Positions 32,347 to 41,735 are shown, counted from the first letter of the stretch. The stretch: 54,588 nucleotides of DNA from Pseudomonadota bacterium (GCA_018240685.1 JAFEFG010000021.1:1-54588), one strand, 5' to 3'. The notes: a model not told the origin generated them from the letters alone. Made by a program: numbers and translations.

Positions 32347-33282
32347 CTAGAAGAGCGCGCTGACCGATTCGCCGTTGTGGATGCGCCGGATCGCCTCGGC
32401 CAGGGCAGGGGCGACCGACAGCACCTTCAGCTTGGGCGCCGAGCCGGCCGCCGCGATGGGCACCGTGTTGGTGCAGACGATCTCGGCGACATCCTCCAGG
32501 GCGGAGAGGCGCGCCAGCGCGTCGCTCGAAAAGAGGCCATGCGTGCAGGCAAGCCGGATCGAGCGCGCGTCGTGCTCGCGCAGGCGCTGGACCAGTTCGA
32601 TCATCGTGCTGCCCTTGGCGATCTCGTCGTCGAGCACGATCACGTCCTTGCCCGCCACGTCGCCAATGATCGAGCTGATCACGACCTTGTCGTCCGGGAA
32701 GCGCTGCTTGGCGCCGGCCGCCACGGGCGTCCCCAGCAGGCGGGCGAACGCGGCCGCATCCTTCGCCCCGCCCAGATCCGGCGAGACCACGACCGCGTTG
32801 GAGAGATCATACTGGCGGAAGTGACCGGCCAGCTCGTTGCGCGCATGCAGATGGTCGACCGGGACGCTGAAGAAGCCGTGCACCTGGGGCGAATGCAGCG
32901 CCATCGTCAGCACGCGGTTGATCCCGGCGGTGGCGAGGAGGTCGGCGACCAGCCGTCCGCCGATCGAGATGCGCGGCGCGTCCTTCTTGTCCGAGCGCGC
33001 GTAGGCGTAGAAGGGGATGACCGCGGTGATCCGCGAGGCGGAGGCGCCGCGGGCCGCGTCGGCCATCAGCAGCAGTTCCATCAGGTGCTCCTGTGTCGGC
33101 GGCGACAGCGGCTGGATCAGGAAGACGTCCTGCTGGCGGCAATTCTCCTGGAGCTGGACCTGCATGCAGTCGGTGGCGAAGCGCTGCAGATGCGAGGGGG
33201 AAAGCGGCGTTCGGAGGTGGGCGCAGACTTCCGTCGCAAATGCCTCGTGTGCGGTCCCGCTGAAAACGGTGATCCCGTTCAT
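32347..33282 (-). CDS. prs: Ribose-phosphate pyrophosphokinase (PRPP synthetase), atypical PRPP loop
   Basis: 311 residues from ATG 33282, with AAGGGGG upstream. Recognisable blocks are VFLIQPLSPPTQEHLMELLLMADAARG in pieces, FYAYARSDKKDAPRISIGGRLVADLL (flexible and ATP-binding region), LHSPQVHGFFSVPVDHLHA and VVVSPDLGGAKDAAAFA. The PRPP-binding loop is VLDDEIAKGSTM instead of the common VDDMIDTAGT form, and the ATP region has SDKKD in place of RQDRK. It therefore looks like a divergent paralogue rather than the main biosynthetic enzyme. The reaction would be ribose 5-phosphate plus ATP to PRPP plus AMP. Confidence 0.88.
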   Translation of the reverse strand: MNGITVFSGTAHEAFATEVCAHLRTPLSPSHLQRFATDCMQVQLQENCRQQDVFLIQPLSPPTQEHLMELLLMADAARGASASRITAVIPFYAYARSDKKDAPRISIGGRLVADLLATAGINRVLTMALHSPQVHGFFSVPVDHLHARNELAGHFRQYDLSNAVVVSPDLGGAKDAAAFARLLGTPVAAGAKQRFPDDKVVISSIIGDVAGKDVIVLDDEIAKGSTMIELVQRLREHDARSIRLACTHGLFSSDALARLSALEDVAEIVCTNTVPIAAAGSAPKLKVLSVAPALAEAIRRIHNGESVSALF

Positions 33283-33421
33283 CACGCCCCCTTGATCACA
33301 TGCGCAAGGGTGGGAGCCGATCCCCCCACACCGAGACCCGGCCCGTCTTTGGCCCGATGCGGATGAACATGCAAGGAGTTCCGCCCCGATCGCCTTCATC
33401 GGATGGCGGGGCACCCCGCCG

Positions 33422-33739
33422 TCAGCCCTTGGACGGCTTCGACTCCTTGAGGGCCTGCGTCAGGGCGTCGGCGCCGGCCTGCAGGGCGTGGAGATGCGCG
33501 TCGTCGAGGAAGCCGTGCTCGGCCAGTCCGCGGCCCAGCTCCTTCAGGATGTCGCCCAGCAGGTAATAGTGCAGGTGGACGGCGACCTCGCGCCGCTCCT
33601 CGCCGGCCCGCACGATGCGCAGGAGCACTTCGTCGGGCTCCACCTTCACGTCGAAGCCGGACTCGCGCCCGAACGCGCCCATGTAGGCCTTGTCGGGGAA
33701 GTCGATGGAGACTTCGGCCCGGTCGGAAATCGATTTCAT
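33422..33739 (-). CDS. Small conserved-looking protein of unknown function
   Basis: 105 residues from the ATG at 33739 with GAGGGC upstream; a frame-open extension to the left exists but has no coding character. Seen are SIDFPDKAYMGAFGRESGFDVKVEPDEVLLRI in pieces and HLHYYLLGDILKELGRGLAE, a likely helix. The tail is Lys-rich. I do not recognise a family. It is divergent from the TonB receptor with the Zur-like palindrome in between, so it may share zinc control. A GGCGGGG/CCCCGCC hairpin directly after its stop (33404-33419) may end the transcript. Confidence 0.6.
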   Translation of the reverse strand: MKSISDRAEVSIDFPDKAYMGAFGRESGFDVKVEPDEVLLRIVRAGEERREVAVHLHYYLLGDILKELGRGLAEHGFLDDAHLHALQAGADALTQALKESKPSKG

Positions 33740-33815
33740 GCATGCCCTCGGCAATCGTGGATGCCGGCCAGAATAGCATCGCCGCCCCGCGCGCGGTTCG
33801 TTGACGGGCCGATAC

Positions 33816-33828
33816 GTTATAGTATAAC
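33816..33828. promoter_or_regulatory. Zur-like box GTTATAGTATAAC
   Basis: A perfect 13-bp palindrome (GTTATA-G-TATAAC) 46 bases upstream of the TonB receptor start. It agrees with the GTTATANTATAAC core of proteobacterial Zur operators, and outer bases GATA...ATATC add weak symmetry. It lies between divergent genes. Zinc control is inferred from the motif, not shown. Confidence 0.6.
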
Positions 33829-33873
33829 AAATATCGTCATCTGGGTTTCGAGTTGTCAGGGGAGAAGAAGACG

Positions 33874-36213
33874 ATGCGACGACGGCCGGCGCGTACTTGG
33901 CGGAACGGAACTGCAATCGTCCTCGGGGCCCTGTTCGCGACGCCGGCCGTCGCCCAGACGCCGCCCAACGCCTCGCCGGCACCGTCGCCGCTCGGCTCGT
34001 CCGCGGGTGCGTCGACCATGGGTGTCACGGCGCCGGGGACGGCCGCGCCGGGAGCACCGGCCGCCGGTCCCGCAGCCCCCGATGCTTCCGCGACGGGTAC
34101 TTCGCCGACGGGTCCCTCTGCGACGGGCGCGCCGGGCGCCGGCACGCCGGGCAGCGCGGCCGACGCCCTGTCGGCCATCACCGTGACGGCCAAGCGCTTC
34201 GACGAGGCGCGCTCGTCGATCCAGCCCAGCCTGGGCGCCTCCAAGTACGAGTTCACGCCGGAGTCGGTCGAGGCCATCCCGCAGGGCCAGAACGCGCCGC
34301 TCAACCAGGTCCTGCTGCGGGCGCCCAGCGTCGTGCAGGACAGCTTCGGCCAGATCCATGTCCGCGGCGATCACGGCAACGTGCAGTACCGCCTCGACGG
34401 CGTGCAGCTGCCCGAGGGCCTGTCGCTGTTCACCAACGCGCTGCTCACCCAGTACGCCGCCAACATGGCGCTGATCGACGGCGCGCTGCCGGCGCAGTAC
34501 GGCTTCCGCACCGCCGGCATCGTCGACATCACGGTGAAGTCCGGCCGCACCGATCCGGGCGCCGAGGGTTGGATGACGCTCGGCTCGTACAACTGGCAGC
34601 AGCCCTCCGCCAGCTACGGCGGCGCCAGCGGCAAGTACGACTATTTCGTCACCGGCCAGTTCCTGCACAACGCCATCGGCATCGAGAACCCGACCTCGAG
34701 CAGCTGGCCGATCCACGACGCCACCGACCAGTGGCATGCGCTGGGCAAGCTGTCCGCCATCGTCGACGAGGACACGCGCCTCAGCTTCATCTTCGGCGGC
34801 TCGAACGCCCGCTTCCAGATCCCCAACAGCCCCGGCCAGACGCCGCAATACACCGTCAACGGCATCTCGTCCTTCAACAGCCTGCTGCTCGACGAGCGGC
34901 AGTGGGAGCAGACCTACTTCGGCATCGCCTCCCTGCAGAAGCACTACGGCACCGCCGACTTCCAGCTCTCCGCCTTCGCGCGCTATTCCGGCCTCGCCTT
35001 CCAGCCCGACACAACCGGCGACCTGATGTTCAACGGCATCAGCCCGTGGGCGACCCGCACCGACCTCGCCGCCGGCTTCCAGGGCGACGGCAGCTGGAAG
35101 GTGTCGCCGTCGCACACGCTGCGGGCCGGCTTCCTGGTCCAGCGCGAGCACGCCACCAGCCTGACCAACGCGCAGGTTCTGCCCGTCGACAGCACCGGCG
35201 CCACCACCAGCGACACGCCGATGGGCATCACCTACGGCTCGGACCTGGTGGGCTGGATGTACGGCGTCTACCTGCAGGACGAATGGAAGCTCAGCCCGAC
35301 CGTCACCCTCAACTACGGCGCGCGCTTCGACGCCTACAGCGCCACCGTCGCGGAGAACCAGCTGAGCCCGCGCATCAACGCGGTGTGGGAGCCCAACAAG
35401 TTCCTCACCGCGCATCTGGGCTACGCGCGCTACTTCACGCCGCCGCCGCTGTCCCAGGTCGGCAACACGGCGATCGCGGTCACCGCGGGCACCACGGCGG
35501 CGCCGGCGCTGACCCAGAACAGCCCGGTGAGGGCGGAACGCGCGAACTACTTCGACGCCGGCTTCGAGGTGCGCCCGATGGAGGGCCTGAAGTTCGGCTT
35601 CGACGCCTACTACAAGATCGCCCAGAACCTGCTCGACGAGGGCCAGTTCGGCGCCCCCATCATCCTGACCTCCTTCAACTACGCCAACGCCAAGGTGAAG
35701 GGCGTCGAGCTGACCGGCTCCTACGATTCGGGCCCGTGGTCGGTCTACGGCAACGTCGCCTGGATGGACGCCCAGGGCACCAACATCAACTCGGCGCAGT
35801 ACAACTTCAGCGCCGCCGACCTCGCCTACATCGCGCAGAACTACATCTATCTCGACCACAACCAGAGCGTCACCGGCTCGGCGGGCGTCGCCTATACTTT
35901 CAATCCGGACTCCGAGTGGGCGACGCGCGTCTCCTCCGACGTGCTGCTCGGCAGCGGCCTGCGGTCCGACCTCACCCTGCCGAGCGGCTCGTCGATCCCC
36001 AACGGCCGCGCGCTGCCCTATTATGCCGTGGTCAACCTGTCGGCGGCGCAGAAGCTGCCGATCAAGGGCACGCGCGGCGCCACGGTGCGCCTCGACATCC
36101 TCAACCTGTTCGATTCGTCCTACCAGATCCGCGACGGGACCGGCGTCGGCGTCGGCGCGCCGCAGTACGGCCTGCGCCGCACCTTCCTGGTGACGCTGGC
36201 GCAGAAGTTCTGA
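33874..36213 (+). CDS. TonB-dependent outer-membrane receptor
   Basis: 779 residues from ATG 33874, which follows AGGGGAGAAG. A signal peptide (RNGTAIVLGALFATPAVAQ) is followed by an unusual Pro/Ala/Gly/Thr-rich linker of about 60 residues. Next come a TonB-box-like AITVTA, a plug domain (AIPQGQNAPLNQVLLRAPSV, GQIHVRGDHGNVQYRLDGVQLPEG in pieces) and a long beta-barrel ending in LRRTFLVTLAQKF with a terminal Phe. No His-rich loops are seen. The Zur-like box upstream suggests a zinc (or zinc chelate) uptake role, as for ZnuD or ZnuK-type receptors. No TonB or ABC partner genes are adjacent. Confidence 0.92.
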   Translation: MRRRPARTWRNGTAIVLGALFATPAVAQTPPNASPAPSPLGSSAGASTMGVTAPGTAAPGAPAAGPAAPDASATGTSPTGPSATGAPGAGTPGSAADALSAITVTAKRFDEARSSIQPSLGASKYEFTPESVEAIPQGQNAPLNQVLLRAPSVVQDSFGQIHVRGDHGNVQYRLDGVQLPEGLSLFTNALLTQYAANMALIDGALPAQYGFRTAGIVDITVKSGRTDPGAEGWMTLGSYNWQQPSASYGGASGKYDYFVTGQFLHNAIGIENPTSSSWPIHDATDQWHALGKLSAIVDEDTRLSFIFGGSNARFQIPNSPGQTPQYTVNGISSFNSLLLDERQWEQTYFGIASLQKHYGTADFQLSAFARYSGLAFQPDTTGDLMFNGISPWATRTDLAAGFQGDGSWKVSPSHTLRAGFLVQREHATSLTNAQVLPVDSTGATTSDTPMGITYGSDLVGWMYGVYLQDEWKLSPTVTLNYGARFDAYSATVAENQLSPRINAVWEPNKFLTAHLGYARYFTPPPLSQVGNTAIAVTAGTTAAPALTQNSPVRAERANYFDAGFEVRPMEGLKFGFDAYYKIAQNLLDEGQFGAPIILTSFNYANAKVKGVELTGSYDSGPWSVYGNVAWMDAQGTNINSAQYNFSAADLAYIAQNYIYLDHNQSVTGSAGVAYTFNPDSEWATRVSSDVLLGSGLRSDLTLPSGSSIPNGRALPYYAVVNLSAAQKLPIKGTRGATVRLDILNLFDSSYQIRDGTGVGVGAPQYGLRRTFLVTLAQKF

Positions 36214-36261
36214 CCCGCGACCGGGCCGCCGGCTTCAGGCGGCCCGCCCCTTGCGGCGGCG

Positions 36262-37170
36262 TCAGGAAAACGTCGCGAACACTTCCTCGATCGCCTTCAT
36301 CTGGTTGCCCGCCGCCGACGACGGCACCAGGATCGGCGTGTGCACGCCCGCCGCGCGCCAGGCGGCGACGCCGTCGCGCACCTTGGCCGCGGGGCCGAAC
36401 AGCGTGGTCTCGGCCAGCCACCGGTCGGTGAGGTATTTCGGCACGTCGTCGCGGCGGCCCTCGGCGATCGCCGTCTCGATCGCCGTCATCTCCTCGCCGT
36501 AGCCGGCCTCCTTCCAGTAGTTCCGATAGTTGGGCAGGAAGGCGTAGTTGGTGAGCGTGCGCCGGTTCACCGCCTTGGCGGCCTCGACGTCGTCGCTGAT
36601 GCAGGTCGGGATCATGTTGCCGATGAAGAAGTCGCCGCCGGTGCGCTTCGCCGCCGGCAGCGCGCCCAGAGACTCGCCGACATGGGAGAGGCAGACATTG
36701 GCGAACACGACGCCCTCGGCCAGCTCGCCCGCCAGCGCCACCATCTTCTTGCGCAGCGCCGCGACGATGATCGGCGGCAGCGGGCCGAACGCCGTCTCGG
36801 CGCGGAACTTCTCGATGAAGGCACGGGTGTCGGCGAGCGGCTTGCCCGGCGTCACGCCCATGCGCACGTAGGAGGGACCGTGGGCGATGCCGATGCCGAG
36901 CCGGAAGCGGCCGCCCGAGACCTCGTGCATCATCGCCGCGCTCTGTGCGAAATCGACCATGGTGCGCTGGTAGATCGGCACGATGGAGGTGCCGAAGGGA
37001 ATTGCGTCCGTGTTCCAGGCCAGCGCCTCGCACATCGACATGTTGCCGAACGGGCTCGGCACGTAGATGCCGGCGAAGCCGCGCGTCTCGGCCTCCCGGC
37101 ACAGCTCGATGGTGCGACGGCGGCGGCCCGGCATGGCGATCAGGCACAGGGCGGGCAGGGGGTCGGCCAT
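36262..37170 (-). CDS. LLM-class flavin-dependent oxidoreductase
   Basis: 302 residues from ATG 37170. The luciferase-like TIM-barrel pattern is seen in FAGIYVPSPFGNMSM, IPFGTSIVPIYQRTMVDFAQ, GGRFRLGIGIAHGPSYV and the C-terminal GVAAWRAAGVHTPILVP. F420- or FMN-dependent members are common in soil bacteria; the cofactor cannot be decided here. It is convergent with the TonB receptor and divergent from the binding-protein gene at 37404. Confidence 0.9.
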   Translation of the reverse strand: MADPLPALCLIAMPGRRRRTIELCREAETRGFAGIYVPSPFGNMSMCEALAWNTDAIPFGTSIVPIYQRTMVDFAQSAAMMHEVSGGRFRLGIGIAHGPSYVRMGVTPGKPLADTRAFIEKFRAETAFGPLPPIIVAALRKKMVALAGELAEGVVFANVCLSHVGESLGALPAAKRTGGDFFIGNMIPTCISDDVEAAKAVNRRTLTNYAFLPNYRNYWKEAGYGEEMTAIETAIAEGRRDDVPKYLTDRWLAETTLFGPAAKVRDGVAAWRAAGVHTPILVPSSAAGNQMKAIEEVFATFS

Positions 37171-37403
37171 GGTCGGGTTCCTTCGGTTGCTGGTCGCGGC
37201 GGATGGAGCGCCATCATGCCCCAACGGGACCCGGGCGCGAGCCCGACCTGCGCGCCGGCCCGCGTGCCGGAAGGCGGCCGCCTCGGCGAGAGGGCGGCGG
37301 GCGAGAGGGGCGCCGGCGGGGGGCGCCCGGGCGACGTCGTGCGCGTTGCGCCGCCGCATGGGCCCCTCTACGGTTCCGCCGCGAGATCTTGGGGGAACAT
37401 CGC

Positions 37404-38399
37404 TTGTCGAACAGCAGAGAGGCCGTGCGGCGGCGCACCGTGATCGCGACGCTGGCCGGTGCGGCGGCGGCGCGGCCGCTGCTGGCGCAGGCGGCGGCAC
37501 CGGCGCGGCTGGCCTTCATCGCGCCTGGCACGGCCCGGACCGAGGTGCCCATGATCGCGGCGCTGCATGCCGGTCTTGCCGAGAACGGCTTGAAGGACGG
37601 CCGTGACTACGTCCTCGACGTCTACTATGCCGAAGGCGAGTACAGCCGCTTTCCGGCTCTTACCCAGGCCGCGCTGGCAACGAAACCGGCCATGCTGCTG
37701 GTGGTGACGATCGCCTCGGTGCGTGCCGCCCAGCAGGCAACCACTACGGTGCCGATCGTCTTCATGGCCACCAACGACCCGGTTGGCGCCCGGCTGATCG
37801 ACAGTCTCGCGCATCCCGGCGGCAACACGACCGGCGTCGCCACCATGGCCGACGATGCGGTGCCGAAGCTGGTGGAGCTGATGCGCACGGCGCTGCCGCA
37901 GGCACACACGCTAGCCGTGCTCATCAATCCGCTCAACGCCACCAACCGACCCATCTTCGAGCGCGTCCGTGCCGCCGGTGCCAGCATCGGCCTGGAGACG
38001 CGCGCGATCGAACTCAGCACGCCGGAAGGCCTGGAGGCCGCTTTCGGGCCGCCCTCTGCCAGACAGCCTGATGCCCTGCTGGTGGTTGCCGACGCCTTGT
38101 TCCAGCAGCTTGCCGGCCGGATTGCGGCGCTGGGGATCGAGCGCCGCATCGCCGTGATCGGGCCGGCCCGCAACATGGCCGAGGCCGGAGCGCTGATGAG
38201 CTACGGCGCTGCCTTCACCACGCTCGTGCGGCGCTCCATGTACTATGTGAAGCGGATCCTGGCCGGCGCCCGGCCAGGCGACCTGCCGGTCGAGCAGCCG
38301 ACTGCCTTCGACCTCGTGATCAACCTCAGGACCGCGAAGGCACTCGGCCTCACGCTGCCGCAGACGCTGCTCGCCAGCGCCGACGACCTGATCCAGTAG
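37404..38399 (+). CDS. ABC transporter substrate-binding protein (TrpX/ABC_sub_bind family)
   Basis: 331 residues from a TTG at 37404 (GGGGGAACATCGC precedes it); longer frames are antisense-like. The Tat/Sec-type signal is REAVRRRTVIATLAGAAAARP. Family blocks are LVVTIASVRAAQQATTTVPIVFMATNDP, SLAHPGGNTTGVATM, RRIAVIGPARNMAEAGALMSYG and the end DLVINLRTAKALGLTLPQTLL in pieces. Such proteins are periplasmic, and many lie without transporter genes nearby, as here. A paralogue is encoded convergently at 38424. The ligand is unknown. Confidence 0.9.
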   Translation: MSNSREAVRRRTVIATLAGAAAARPLLAQAAAPARLAFIAPGTARTEVPMIAALHAGLAENGLKDGRDYVLDVYYAEGEYSRFPALTQAALATKPAMLLVVTIASVRAAQQATTTVPIVFMATNDPVGARLIDSLAHPGGNTTGVATMADDAVPKLVELMRTALPQAHTLAVLINPLNATNRPIFERVRAAGASIGLETRAIELSTPEGLEAAFGPPSARQPDALLVVADALFQQLAGRIAALGIERRIAVIGPARNMAEAGALMSYGAAFTTLVRRSMYYVKRILAGARPGDLPVEQPTAFDLVINLRTAKALGLTLPQTLLASADDLIQ

Positions 38400-38423
38400 C
38401 GACGGCCGGCACGGCGCGGTGCC

Positions 38424-39422
38424 TCAGTCGAGCGTCTCGTCGGCACGCACCTGCAGGGTCGGCGGCAGGGCGAGGCCGAGCGCGCGAGCGGCGCGCCCAT
38501 TGATCACGAACTGATAGAGCGTCGGCTCCTGTGCCGGCAGGTCGCCGGGCCGGGCACCTCTCAGGATGCGGTCGATATAGCCTGCCGAGCGCTTGAAGAC
38601 GTTCGAAACGTCGGGGCCGTAGCTCATCAGCCAGCCGGCCTCGGCGAATATCCTGAAGATCGACACCGACGGCAGCCGTGCCGCCAGCAACGCCGTCGCG
38701 ATCTCCTGGCGATAGCGCGTCAGGAAGGGATCGGACGGAGCGATCACGGCGCTGTTGGGGCGGCGGGCGATCTCCTTCACGACGGGCTCGATGTCGCGCG
38801 CTTCGTGCATCGGCGCCACCGAGAGCGACAGCGGCGGCAGGCCGGGCATGCGCCCGGCCGCCTCCATCATCTGCCGATAGAAGGGCGTCGAATCGGGATT
38901 GTGGATCACCACCGCGTGCTCAAGCGACGGCACCGCTTCCCGGAGGAGCTGCAGCCACTTTCCCACCAGCGTCACGTCCCAGAAGGTGAAGCCGGTGATG
39001 TTGCCGCCCGGGTGGGCGACGCTCTGGATCTCGCCCAGGGCCACCGGATCGACGGCCAGCACGAAGACGATCGGGATGGTGCGTGTGCGCCGGACGACGT
39101 CGTCGAGTGCCGGCGTGCTGTTGAGCACGATCAGGTCGGGCGCGGACGCGACCATGGCCGCTGCCTGGTCGCGCATCGCTTGCGCGCCGGCGCCGCCATA
39201 ATGCACGTCGAGCTGGATCGTCCGGCCTTCGACCCAGCCCCGCTGGGCCAGTCCCTCGCGCAGGCTCGCCAGCCGTGCCTGTCCCTCGGGATCGCTGGCC
39301 GTCGAGCTGAGCAGGATAGCGACACGGCGCAGGGCAGCCTGCCCGCGTGCGCGTGATACGAGGAGAAAGGGAGACGCGATCCCGGCGCCGGACGCACCGG
39401 CGAGCAGCCGGCGTCGCCTCAT
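38424..39422 (-). CDS. ABC transporter substrate-binding protein (TrpX/ABC_sub_bind family), paralogue
   Basis: 332 residues from ATG 39422. The signal peptide MRRRRLLAGASGAGIASPFLL is Tat-like. Blocks shared with the 37404 gene are IPIVFVLAVDPVALG, SVAHPGGNITGFTFWDV, GWLMSYGPDVSNVFKRSAGYI and FVINGRAARALGLALPPTL. The two genes face each other tail to tail with only 24 bases between them, like an inverted duplication that then diverged. No permease genes are nearby. Confidence 0.9.
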   Translation of the reverse strand: MRRRRLLAGASGAGIASPFLLVSRARGQAALRRVAILLSSTASDPEGQARLASLREGLAQRGWVEGRTIQLDVHYGGAGAQAMRDQAAAMVASAPDLIVLNSTPALDDVVRRTRTIPIVFVLAVDPVALGEIQSVAHPGGNITGFTFWDVTLVGKWLQLLREAVPSLEHAVVIHNPDSTPFYRQMMEAAGRMPGLPPLSLSVAPMHEARDIEPVVKEIARRPNSAVIAPSDPFLTRYRQEIATALLAARLPSVSIFRIFAEAGWLMSYGPDVSNVFKRSAGYIDRILRGARPGDLPAQEPTLYQFVINGRAARALGLALPPTLQVRADETLD

Positions 39423-39661
39423 CGGGTCGCCCCGACGGCGCCATCCCCGGCAGCCACCTCTTCCCTCTCCGGCACGTTCCGTCCCTCCGCGCGTCCGGCA
39501 AGGTAACATGGCCGCAGGCAACCTCAACCGAACTGCGGACCCGGATCGGGCAGACGGTCGTCCCTATGAAATCCCTATGGCGAATCGCCCGCAGTGCTCT
39601 CGAATCCCTACGGCCGCAGGTTTAGCTGCAGAGGCGGAAACGAGCTCGAAAGGAGCCTGCC

Positions 39662-39892
39662 ATGCCTGTCTGTATCGAGTCTGCCGCTGCCGTGTCCGCC
39701 CTTGCCGGGTCTGTGCGGGGCGGGGAACTCCCGGGCGTCGAGGACGTTCGGGAAGAGGAGCCTCCGTTGACGCGGGCCGAGGCGCTGGCCGCCGGCACGG
39801 CCCGGCTCATCGTCGGTTTTCTGTGCGTGGCGCCGGCCGCGCTCTTCCCCGTGGGTCTCGCCTACAAGGTTTTCACCCATCTTGCCCCCTGA
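39662..39892 (+). CDS. Small single-span membrane protein of unknown function
   Basis: 76 residues; GAAAGGAGCCTGCC precedes the ATG and gives a good ribosome binding site. The acidic N-terminal half is followed by one membrane segment, ARLIVGFLCVAPAALFPVG. No domain is recognised. The next small gene starts within its stop region, which suggests a coupled pair. Confidence 0.6.
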   Translation: MPVCIESAAAVSALAGSVRGGELPGVEDVREEEPPLTRAEALAAGTARLIVGFLCVAPAALFPVGLAYKVFTHLAP

Positions 39893-40133
39893 TCGCGCCA
39901 CCGACCTGGGCTCCGACGGCCGCTCCCGCCGCCCCCTGTCCCGCCCCCGCCTCGCGGTTGCCGGCGTGATGGTCGTGGGCGTGGCGGGCTTCCTCGGCCT
40001 GCTGCTTGCCGCCCGCGCCGCGCCGGACTTCGCCTCGGCGCTGCGGACGCTGGCCTTCGTCTGGTTCTTCGCCGCGGGTGCGGTCTGGTTCGTCCTTTCC
40101 GCCCGGGCCCGGAAGCGCCACTGGCGGGAGTGA
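39882..40133 (+). CDS. Small two-span membrane protein of unknown function
   Basis: Up to 83 residues from a TTG at 39882, overlapping the previous gene by 11 bases; an internal GTG near 39966 is an alternative start. Two hydrophobic segments are seen (LAVAGVMVVGVAGFLGLLLA and LRTLAFVWFFAAGAVWFVL), with a basic end RARKRHW. No domain is recognised. It converges on the GMC gene at 40140 with a gap of 6 bases. Confidence 0.45.
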   Translation: MPPDRATDLGSDGRSRRPLSRPRLAVAGVMVVGVAGFLGLLLAARAAPDFASALRTLAFVWFFAAGAVWFVLSARARKRHWRE

Positions 40134-40139
40134 CGCGCC

Positions 40140-41735
40140 TCAGGCCTTCGCGTCCGCCGCGATCATCGCCGCGCCCTTCTCGGCGATCATGATGGTGGGC
40201 GCGTTGGTGTTGCCGGTGGTCAGCGTCGGCATCACCGAGGCGTCGATAACGCGCAGCCCCTCGATCCCGTGCACCCTGAGCCGCGAGTCGACCACGGCGC
40301 GTGGATCCTCGCCCATCCGGCAGGTGCCGACCGGGTGGTAGAGCGTGTTGCCGGCGCGGCGGGCGTAGGCCAGCAGGTCGACGTCGCTCTCGATGTCGGG
40401 GCCGGGCTGGATCTCGCCCTTGCTGTGCTGGCTGAGAGCCGGGGCGGCGAAGATGCGGCGCACGTGGCGCGCGCCCGCCAGCAGCGCCAGCTCGTCGGTG
40501 CGGGTGGTGAGATAGTTGGGCCGGATCGCCGGGCGGTCGAACGGCTCGGGCGACGCGGCCATCACCGTGCCGCGGCTGTCGGGCTTCACCACGCAGACGA
40601 CGCAGCTCATGCCCGGCTGTTCGTCGAGCTGGCCGAACTTCAGCGGATGGGTGCTGCCCGGCGTGAACAGGAGCTGCAGGTCGGGCGAGGCCAGCCCCTC
40701 GCGGCTGTCGCAGAAGACCTGCGCCGTGGTGACGCCGAAGGTGAGCGCGCCGCGGCCGGTCAGGGCGAAGCGCACGATCTCCGGCAGCACGCGCGGGAAG
40801 CGCGCGATCTCGTTCACGGTCTCGGCGCCGTGCACGCGATGCACGACGCGGATCACGTAGTGGTCGATCAGGTTGGCGCCGACGCCCGGCAGGTCGTGCA
40901 CGACCGGCACGCCCAGCGACTGCAGGTGCGCGGCGGGGCCGATGCCGGACACCTGCAGGACATGCGGCGAATTGATGGTGCCGCCGGCCACGATCACCTC
41001 GCGGTTGGCGCGCACCTGGGTGAGGGCGCCGCCGCGCCGGAAGGTGACGCCGGTGCAGCGCCGGCCCTCAAAGGTCAGCCGCCCGCCCTGGGCCTCGGTC
41101 TCGACGCGCAGGTTGGGCCGCTTGCGCGCCTCGCGGAGATAGGTCTGCGCCGTCGAGCCGCGGAAGCGGCCGCGCCGCGTCATCTGCGAATAGCCGACGC
41201 CTTCGCGCTGCCGGCCGTTGAGGTCGGGATTGAAGGGGAAGCCGGCCTGCTGCGCCGCTTCGACGAAGCGGTGGGTGAGCGGCAGGATGGTGCGGTAGTC
41301 CTCGACCTTGAGCGGCCCGCCCTGGCCGCGGATCTCGGGATCGCCGCCCTGCACGTAGTGCTCGGACTTCCTGAAGTAGGGCAGCACGTCGTCCCAGCTC
41401 CAGCCGCGGCAGCCCATCTGCGCCCAGCCGTCGAAGTCGGCCGGCGCGCCGCGCACATAGAGCATGCCGTTGATCGAACTGGAGCCGCCCAGCGTGCGAC
41501 CGCGCGGCCATTCGATCCGCCGCTCGCCCGACCCCTTCTCGGGTTCGGTCGTGTAGTTCCAGTTGACCAGCGGGTTGCGGATCAGCGACCGCATCCCGGC
41601 CGGGATATGGATCATCGGATGCCAGTCGCTCGGTCCCGCCTCGAGCAGGATCACCGACGCGCCCGTTTCCGACAGACGAGACGCAACCGTGCAGCCGGCC
41701 GAGCCGGCGCCCACGACGACATAATCCGCCTGCAT
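40140..41735 (-). CDS. GMC-family flavoprotein oxidoreductase (choline dehydrogenase-like)
   Basis: 531 residues. The N-terminal ADP-binding motif is YVVVGAGSAGCTVASRLSE with LLEAGP; the family signature is [15 protein letters not shown]. The C-terminal active-site His lies in YHPVGTCRMG and the Asn partner in [13 protein letters not shown] enzymes oxidise alcohols with FAD in the cytosol or at the membrane. No signal peptide is seen. It is divergent from the TPP decarboxylase at 41908 and might act in the same pathway: alcohol, aldehyde and 2-oxo acid. That is inference. Confidence 0.94.
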   Translation of the reverse strand: MQADYVVVGAGSAGCTVASRLSETGASVILLEAGPSDWHPMIHIPAGMRSLIRNPLVNWNYTTEPEKGSGERRIEWPRGRTLGGSSSINGMLYVRGAPADFDGWAQMGCRGWSWDDVLPYFRKSEHYVQGGDPEIRGQGGPLKVEDYRTILPLTHRFVEAAQQAGFPFNPDLNGRQREGVGYSQMTRRGRFRGSTAQTYLREARKRPNLRVETEAQGGRLTFEGRRCTGVTFRRGGALTQVRANREVIVAGGTINSPHVLQVSGIGPAAHLQSLGVPVVHDLPGVGANLIDHYVIRVVHRVHGAETVNEIARFPRVLPEIVRFALTGRGALTFGVTTAQVFCDSREGLASPDLQLLFTPGSTHPLKFGQLDEQPGMSCVVCVVKPDSRGTVMAASPEPFDRPAIRPNYLTTRTDELALLAGARHVRRIFAAPALSQHSKGEIQPGPDIESDVDLLAYARRAGNTLYHPVGTCRMGEDPRAVVDSRLRVHGIEGLRVIDASVMPTLTTGNTNAPTIMIAEKGAAMIAADAKA

